Positions 59,593-64,000 of a stretch of DNA of 64,000 nt are shown here, in pieces. Origin of the DNA: Byssochlamys sp. IMV 00236 (taxonomy: Eukaryota > Ascomycota > Eurotiomycetes > Eurotiales > Thermoascaceae). The position numbers and the translations under genes are program-made. The notes beneath the pieces were generated by a model. That model was not told the DNA's origin. It saw only the letters and a list, made by a program, of their open reading frames with translations, and searched no databases. The first letter of the stretch is position 1, and each line of letters opens with the position of its first letter. The stretch lies in NCBI GenBank assembly GCA_001931875.2, contig MSJH02000698.1:496001-560000 (forward strand), in the 5' to 3' direction.

Positions 59593-60801
59593 CTACCAAC
59601 GCATTTGCTTCAATACTGAGCGGTTCAGATGCTCTGGCGACACTGACTTGATCCCAGATAAATGCAAGTTGAGATCCAGATCTCCAAGTATGCTTCGCAT
59701 CACATGGCGAACTCCCTCTTTTCCACTGATGGCAAGTCCGTAGACGTACGGCCGTCCCACGAGAACCATCTTAGCACCAAGCGCCAGCGCCTTGATGACG
59801 TCCGCACCACAACGTACTCCTGAATCAAATAGGACTTCAATATCCTGTCCGACAGCATCCACGATCTCCGGGAGAACATCTAACGACCCGACGCCGCCAT
59901 CTTGTTGGCGTCCGCCATGGTTCGAGACAATGATACCCTGCATGCCATGCTGGACAGCTAATTTGGCATCCTGAACGGTCTGAATCCCCTTCAGAACAAT
60001 AGGACCATCCCAGTGTTTTCGCAGAAAGTCAAGGTCTTCCCATCCGTGGCTCATGCCCGGGAAAATCGTATGCGCCCAGTCTGACGCAGCAGTCCCCATG
60101 TCTTCTTCGATTTCCTTTCCATGCTTCTCTTTGAATTTCTTTCGAAAGACAGGGTCGGAGAAGCCTATCTCGACACCGATGTTGTCTTTTCTTAGGAAAG
60201 GATTATATCCATTACTAAGATCGGAGGGTCGCCAGCCCAAGATATAGGTGTCCAGGGTCACTACCAGGACCTTGTAGTTTGCAGCTTTGGCTCTGTTGAG
60301 TAGACTGATAGTGATATCGTTCTGTTCGTTAGGCGGCCAATATAGCTGGTACCAACGCGACCCATTACCATTGGCCTTTGCGGCGTCCTCGATACTGGTC
60401 GAGGATGCAGTGCTAAGAATATACGTGACGTTATCCGCCTCCGCAGCAGATGCGACAGCTTCTTCGCCATCACGGTGGAAGATGCGCAACACGCCCACGG
60501 GCGCAATGGCGACTGGATAATCGTATTCTTCACCAAAGAGGGTTGTTTTCAGATTCGGAAAGTCCGATTTCACTAATCGCGAAGGGACAATGGCCCATTT
60601 CTTGAATGCTGCACGGTTATTGTCGTCCGTTTCTCTCGTCCCAGCAGATCCCCAGACGTATCCAAAACTCTCTGCGGAAAGGCGCTCCTTGGCTAACGAC
60701 TCCCAGTCGAGAGGGTTGAAGCTGATCGGTGGTCTCTTGTCGTTGAGGCCATGTTGATAGACTTCCACTTCGTAGGTGTATGGGTTCGACTTCGAGGCCA
60801 T
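59593..60801 (-). CDS. FMN-dependent dehydrogenase, lactate 2-monooxygenase-like
   Basis: This single minus-strand exon encodes 402 aa. Key residues of the family are Tyr48 (GYVWGSAG), Tyr154 (WYQLYW), Asp184 and Arg191 (TLDTYILGWR), Lys271 (IVLKGI), and His295/Arg298 (VSNHGGRQQD). The TLDTYILGWRPSDL segment and the insert at about 200-255 resemble lactate 2-monooxygenase-type enzymes, which turn L-lactate into acetate, CO2 and water. Simple oxidase or dehydrogenase activity with another 2-hydroxy acid is equally possible. No targeting peptide or heme domain is seen; the C-terminus (LKQMRW) is not an SKL-type peroxisome signal. It differs clearly from the convergent neighbour, so it is not a recent duplicate. 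Confidence 0.92.
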   Translation of the reverse strand: MASKSNPYTYEVEVYQHGLNDKRPPISFNPLDWESLAKERLSAESFGYVWGSAGTRETDDNNRAAFKKWAIVPSRLVKSDFPNLKTTLFGEEYDYPVAIAPVGVLRIFHRDGEEAVASAAEADNVTYILSTASSTSIEDAAKANGNGSRWYQLYWPPNEQNDITISLLNRAKAANYKVLVVTLDTYILGWRPSDLSNGYNPFLRKDNIGVEIGFSDPVFRKKFKEKHGKEIEEDMGTAASDWAHTIFPGMSHGWEDLDFLRKHWDGPIVLKGIQTVQDAKLAVQHGMQGIIVSNHGGRQQDGGVGSLDVLPEIVDAVGQDIEVLFDSGVRCGADVIKALALGAKMVLVGRPYVYGLAISGKEGVRHVMRSILGDLDLNLHLSGIKSVSPEHLNRSVLKQMRW

Positions 60802-61916
60802 CGCAATTTTTCGTCTGGAAGGTTATTGTTGGAGTGTACACAAGTTGCTAGACTGTAGTGATAAATATCTATAGATACTGCCAGCCTTTATGCATAAATA
60901 ATAGACCGGGAATCAGATCGAAAGCACTCGGAATGAACCGAATGCCAGATTCCGGTTTTTGCTGCGTTCTCAATAAGCATGGTGAGTTCACCGACGAATT
61001 GAATTCGCGACAGTCCCGAATAGCCATTGAAGCATATCCAGGCATGATGTAGTGTTGCAGTTATACATATCCACGACGTCACTCACGATTAGCTAATACG
61101 GTATAGTTAACTAGAAGGTGAGTCTGGAGAAGATGAATGAGCGTTCTCGATGTTCTCTCCGAGAGAGCTCTCGGCCGAGATATTCAAAACATCAAAGGCG
61201 CATTGACCTAACGATCTGTGTCAGTTGAGCAGACGGTGTACCTGTACCATAACGCATCCTAGAGATAATAACCCATAAATTCATAGAGATCGTGTCGGAT
61301 CACTGCCATTAGTTTGTGCGTGCTTCTCATTCTCACATTTGAGATGCAGTAATAGGTAGTTCTTCAAGAAAGTATCAAAGATCAATTTGACGGGTCCGTC
61401 TTATCCGATGATAACAAAGCGAGACATTCCAACCCGGCCGAATAGGATAATAGCGCTGCACGTTGCGTCTCCATTTCCACCTTCCAGACGATGATGCTCT
61501 CCACATGAATTGTTGCATGACATCAACCCGTATCCGTCACGGGGAGCCTGGGCACTTCTCCGAAATCCAACAACAGAAGCTCCTTTTCAAGCTGCCACGT
61601 ATTATCCATTTGTATTGCCTGTTGCTCATACGCCTATTAATAATTATTTTGGTCGATCGCAAGCATTAGTGGGAACCGTCTGCCCCGGACAAGCTCCAGC
61701 CGATAGCGATATAGCTGTCTCGGTTCCTGAACGTAGATCCGTGCCGGCTATTCTGCAATTTAGGCGAGGGGTAATAGATCAGAGCGTGCATGCGTCTGAG
61801 CGCTCGTCCGGGGAAATAAAAGTCTCTGGGACATCAGCTGTTGTTTCTTTCGAATCCTTGTCGAGCTGTGCATATCTGGGAAGGGCAGAGACTACGGTAG
61901 TTATCCAACGAGAACC
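60802..61916. promoter_or_regulatory. Divergent promoter between the second FMN gene and the D-lactate dehydrogenase
   Basis: The two start codons are 1115 bp apart and on opposite strands, so this region may co-regulate both genes. Plus-strand frames at 61463-61923 overlap in two phases and show no family features. I see no separate gene. Confidence 0.5.
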
Positions 61917-63962
61917 ATGTTGAAGTCCGCATCACCGACAGGACGTCGTTCACTTCAAGGGCTCTTTTCGAGACGAACCCTTGCGAACAACAGCCCAGTT
62001 CAAGAGCGATGCTATCTTCGGCATTCGAGGCAATTTACATCGTCTAGCGCTCTCCGTCGACTGGAAGCTGGTGAGTTGGTTCCGTTCAATGACAATTGGG
62101 TCGAATCTAGCTAACCTAAGATTAGGACGTCCAGCACAAGAGACATCTGATCAAGGACATCACCAGTGGTCTGCAGGCAGCAATTATGGCCTGATCGCAA
62201 CCAGTATGCCCTTCTAGATAGCTTCTCTGTCCATTGCAATTTGGCTGGCATGGTTCATACTGACTTTATCAAGCGTTTGGCGCGGCAGTCGCGCTCGCAG
62301 CTCTAGGTGGTTATTATATAGGGACCGGAAAGCAGCAACAACCAGCAGCCCTGACAAGTTCTACAACACCGTTGAAGGATATGCAGCCTCCGCACCATGA
62401 TACTTCCCCGGAGAACATCAAGGCAGCTATTGCAGAATTTAAGGAGATAGTAGGAGAGGACAACGTCATGAGCGACAAAGACGCAGTAGAGACATATGCC
62501 ACTTCAGATTGGTCCTCCTATACTCCCAAGAAGACCGAAGTCGCCGCTGTTGTGGTCTCTCCATCGACGACGGAGGAAGTCTCCCGCATAATGAAAGTTT
62601 GCCACAAACGACTACTACCGGTGACTGCATACGCAGGAGGTACCAGTCTGGAAGGTCACTTCGCGCCAACAAGAGGGGGAGTGTGTATCGATTTTGGGAA
62701 TATGAATCAGATATTGAAACTCCACAAAGATGACCTGGACGTTGTCGTGCAGCCTGCAGTGCAGTGGGAAATGCTGAACGACGAGCTTTCAAAGGACGGA
62801 CTCTTTTTCCCTCCAGACCCTGGTCCTGGTGCAATGATTGGAGGTATGGTCGGTACAGGCTGCTCAGGAACCAATGCCTATCATTATGGAACAATGCGCG
62901 ACTGGGTCGTCTCATTAACCATTGTCCTCGCTGATGGCACCATTATCAAAACCAGACAGAGACCTCGCAAATCCAGCGCTGGTTACGATCTGACCAGGGC
63001 ATTCATTGGCAACGAGGGTACACTTGGGCTGGTAACCGAAGCGACTCTGAAATTGGCCGTCAAACCGAGCGATGAGAGTGTGGCGGTAGCATCCTTCCCG
63101 ACTATTCACAGTGCCGCAGGATGCGTCTCCGAGATCGTCAAGGAAGGGGTGAACATCGCAGCAGTAGAGCTTATGGATGATGTCTTGATGAAGATCATCA
63201 ATATGGGTAAGGGGAGCGCTCGAACATGGGACGAGGCTCCCACGTTATTCTTCAAGTTCGCAGGCACCCCAGATTCAGTCAAAGAACAGGTCTCAATCGT
63301 GCAGAAACTGGCGAAGAAGGCTAATAGCAAGACCTTTGACTTTGCTCGCAACCGTGAGGAGATAAATGCATTGTGGAGCGCAAGGAAAGTAGCTCTCTGG
63401 AGCGTCTTCGAGATGAGAAAGGATCCTGGTGATCATTTCTGGACTACCGATGTTGCTGTTCCCATCAGCCGCTTGGCAGACATCATTGAGGAGACCAAGG
63501 ACGATATTAGGAAAAGCGGCCTTGTAGGAGGAATTGTCGGGCATGTTGGAGATGGTAACTTCCACAGTAAGTGTATCCACACTGCGAGAGATTTTTCAGA
63601 CCAGAATCTTCTAACAGCACGATATAAAGGTTTTCTTCTTTTCAATGAAAATGAAAAGAAAACCGCAGAAGGCCTTGTCCACCGCATGGTCAAGCGTGCT
63701 GTGGAAATGGAGGGTACTGTTACTGGAGAGCACGGTGTTGGAATGATCAAGCGGGATTACCTCGCTCATGAACTGGGCGAGTCTACAGTTGATGCTATGC
63801 GTCGAGTATGTGATTCCCACTGTCTCCTCAGATTAATTCCTATGGCTAACATGATCAATACGTACTCAGATGAAACAAGCGTTCGATCCATTGTGTCTGC
63901 TCAACTGTGACAAGGTCGTGAGAGTCCAGCAACCGAAGCCAGATGAAGTTTCAGAGTGGTAG
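61917..63962 (+). CDS. dld1: D-lactate dehydrogenase (cytochrome c), mitochondrial
   Basis: Exons 61917-62070, 62126-62203, 62274-63566, 63630-63805 and 63870-63962 give 597 aa with every phase matching. The first exon is Arg/Ser-rich with no acidic start (LKSASPTGRRSLQ), a typical mitochondrial presequence. The third exon begins with a hydrophobic stretch (FGAAVALAALGGYYIG) that would anchor the protein in the inner membrane. The FAD-binding PCMH domain follows (PVTAYAGGTSLEGH, PGPGAMIGGMVGTGCSG, FIGNEGTLGLVTEATL). The C-terminal cap has GHVGDGNFH and GTVTGEHGVGM, as in yeast Dld1. The final short exon gives LNCDKVVRVQQPKPDEVSEW, the standard tail. The enzyme oxidises D-lactate to pyruvate and reduces cytochrome c. 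The gene is nearly complete against the window end. Confidence 0.95.
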
Positions 63963-64000
63963 TCATCCACTTGAAATTCGAACCTGTGGGACTGGGAGAA

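Noticed and set aside
61463..61923. Plus-strand frames before the D-lactate dehydrogenase
   Set aside because: Two phases overlap and neither shows a family feature. The region fits a promoter and leader.

Overview
This window is nuclear DNA from a filamentous ascomycete, most likely an Aspergillus or a close relative in the Eurotiales. Many genes are interrupted by short GT-AG introns, mostly 46-160 bp, and reading frames rejoin exactly across them. The gene set is typical of that group: a three-domain TrpC (GATase-IGPS-PRAI), a FadA-type G-alpha protein, Nup188, Upf1/Nam7, Imp4, Use1, a PI-phospholipase C and a Zn2Cys6 regulator. From memory, and not checked here, trpC and fadA are also near neighbours on A. 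nidulans chromosome VIII, so most of the window looks like an ordinary conserved block.

Layout. At 0.5-6.3 kb lie a geranylgeranyl diphosphate synthase, an Smr-domain protein ending in a CaaX-like box, and a Baeyer-Villiger-type flavin monooxygenase. At 6.3-10.3 kb a 4-kb gene-free stretch leads into fadA (10.3-11.6 kb), probably through a spliced, pyrimidine-rich leader. At 12.6-13.7 kb is the ER SNARE use1, followed by one weak hypothetical gene and 2.6 kb without a recognisable gene. At 17.6-23.3 kb nup188 is divergent from trpC (23.7-26.0 kb); a perfect TGACTCA (Gcn4/CpcA-type) site lies in the shared promoter. At 26.5-33.4 kb are a BRCT-WGR protein without a PARP catalytic domain, the U3 snoRNP gene imp4 and the divergent upf1. 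At 34.7-38.4 kb are an unrecognised conserved-looking protein and a Zn2Cys6 transcription factor. At 40.4-41.8 kb is a peroxiredoxin-like (AhpC/TSA) protein. An 11.2-kb region without convincing genes (41.8-53.0 kb) precedes a single-exon PI-PLC (53.0-56.5 kb). The right end (58.0-64.0 kb) groups three lactate / 2-hydroxy-acid oxidising flavoenzymes: two FMN enzymes arranged convergently and a mitochondrial D-lactate:cytochrome c dehydrogenase.

How the genes relate. Most are housekeeping: prenyl supply, heterotrimeric G-protein and phosphoinositide signalling, vesicle fusion, nuclear pore, tryptophan synthesis, mRNA decay and ribosome biogenesis. The parts that look accessory are the monooxygenase, the 34.7-38.4 kb pair and the flavoenzyme trio. 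I found no CRISPR array, rRNA, tRNA, intact transposon or secondary-metabolite core enzyme. Gene models were assembled by eye from splice signals and reading-frame continuity. Functions rest on recognised motifs, not on searches.

No strong candidate for a wholly new system emerged. The points most worth a second look are the flavoenzyme trio, the CaaX-ended Smr protein beside a prenyl-diphosphate synthase, the PARP-like protein with no catalytic domain, a 9-bp motif (TACGGAGTA) recurring in intergenic DNA, and the very long upstream regions of the two signalling genes.
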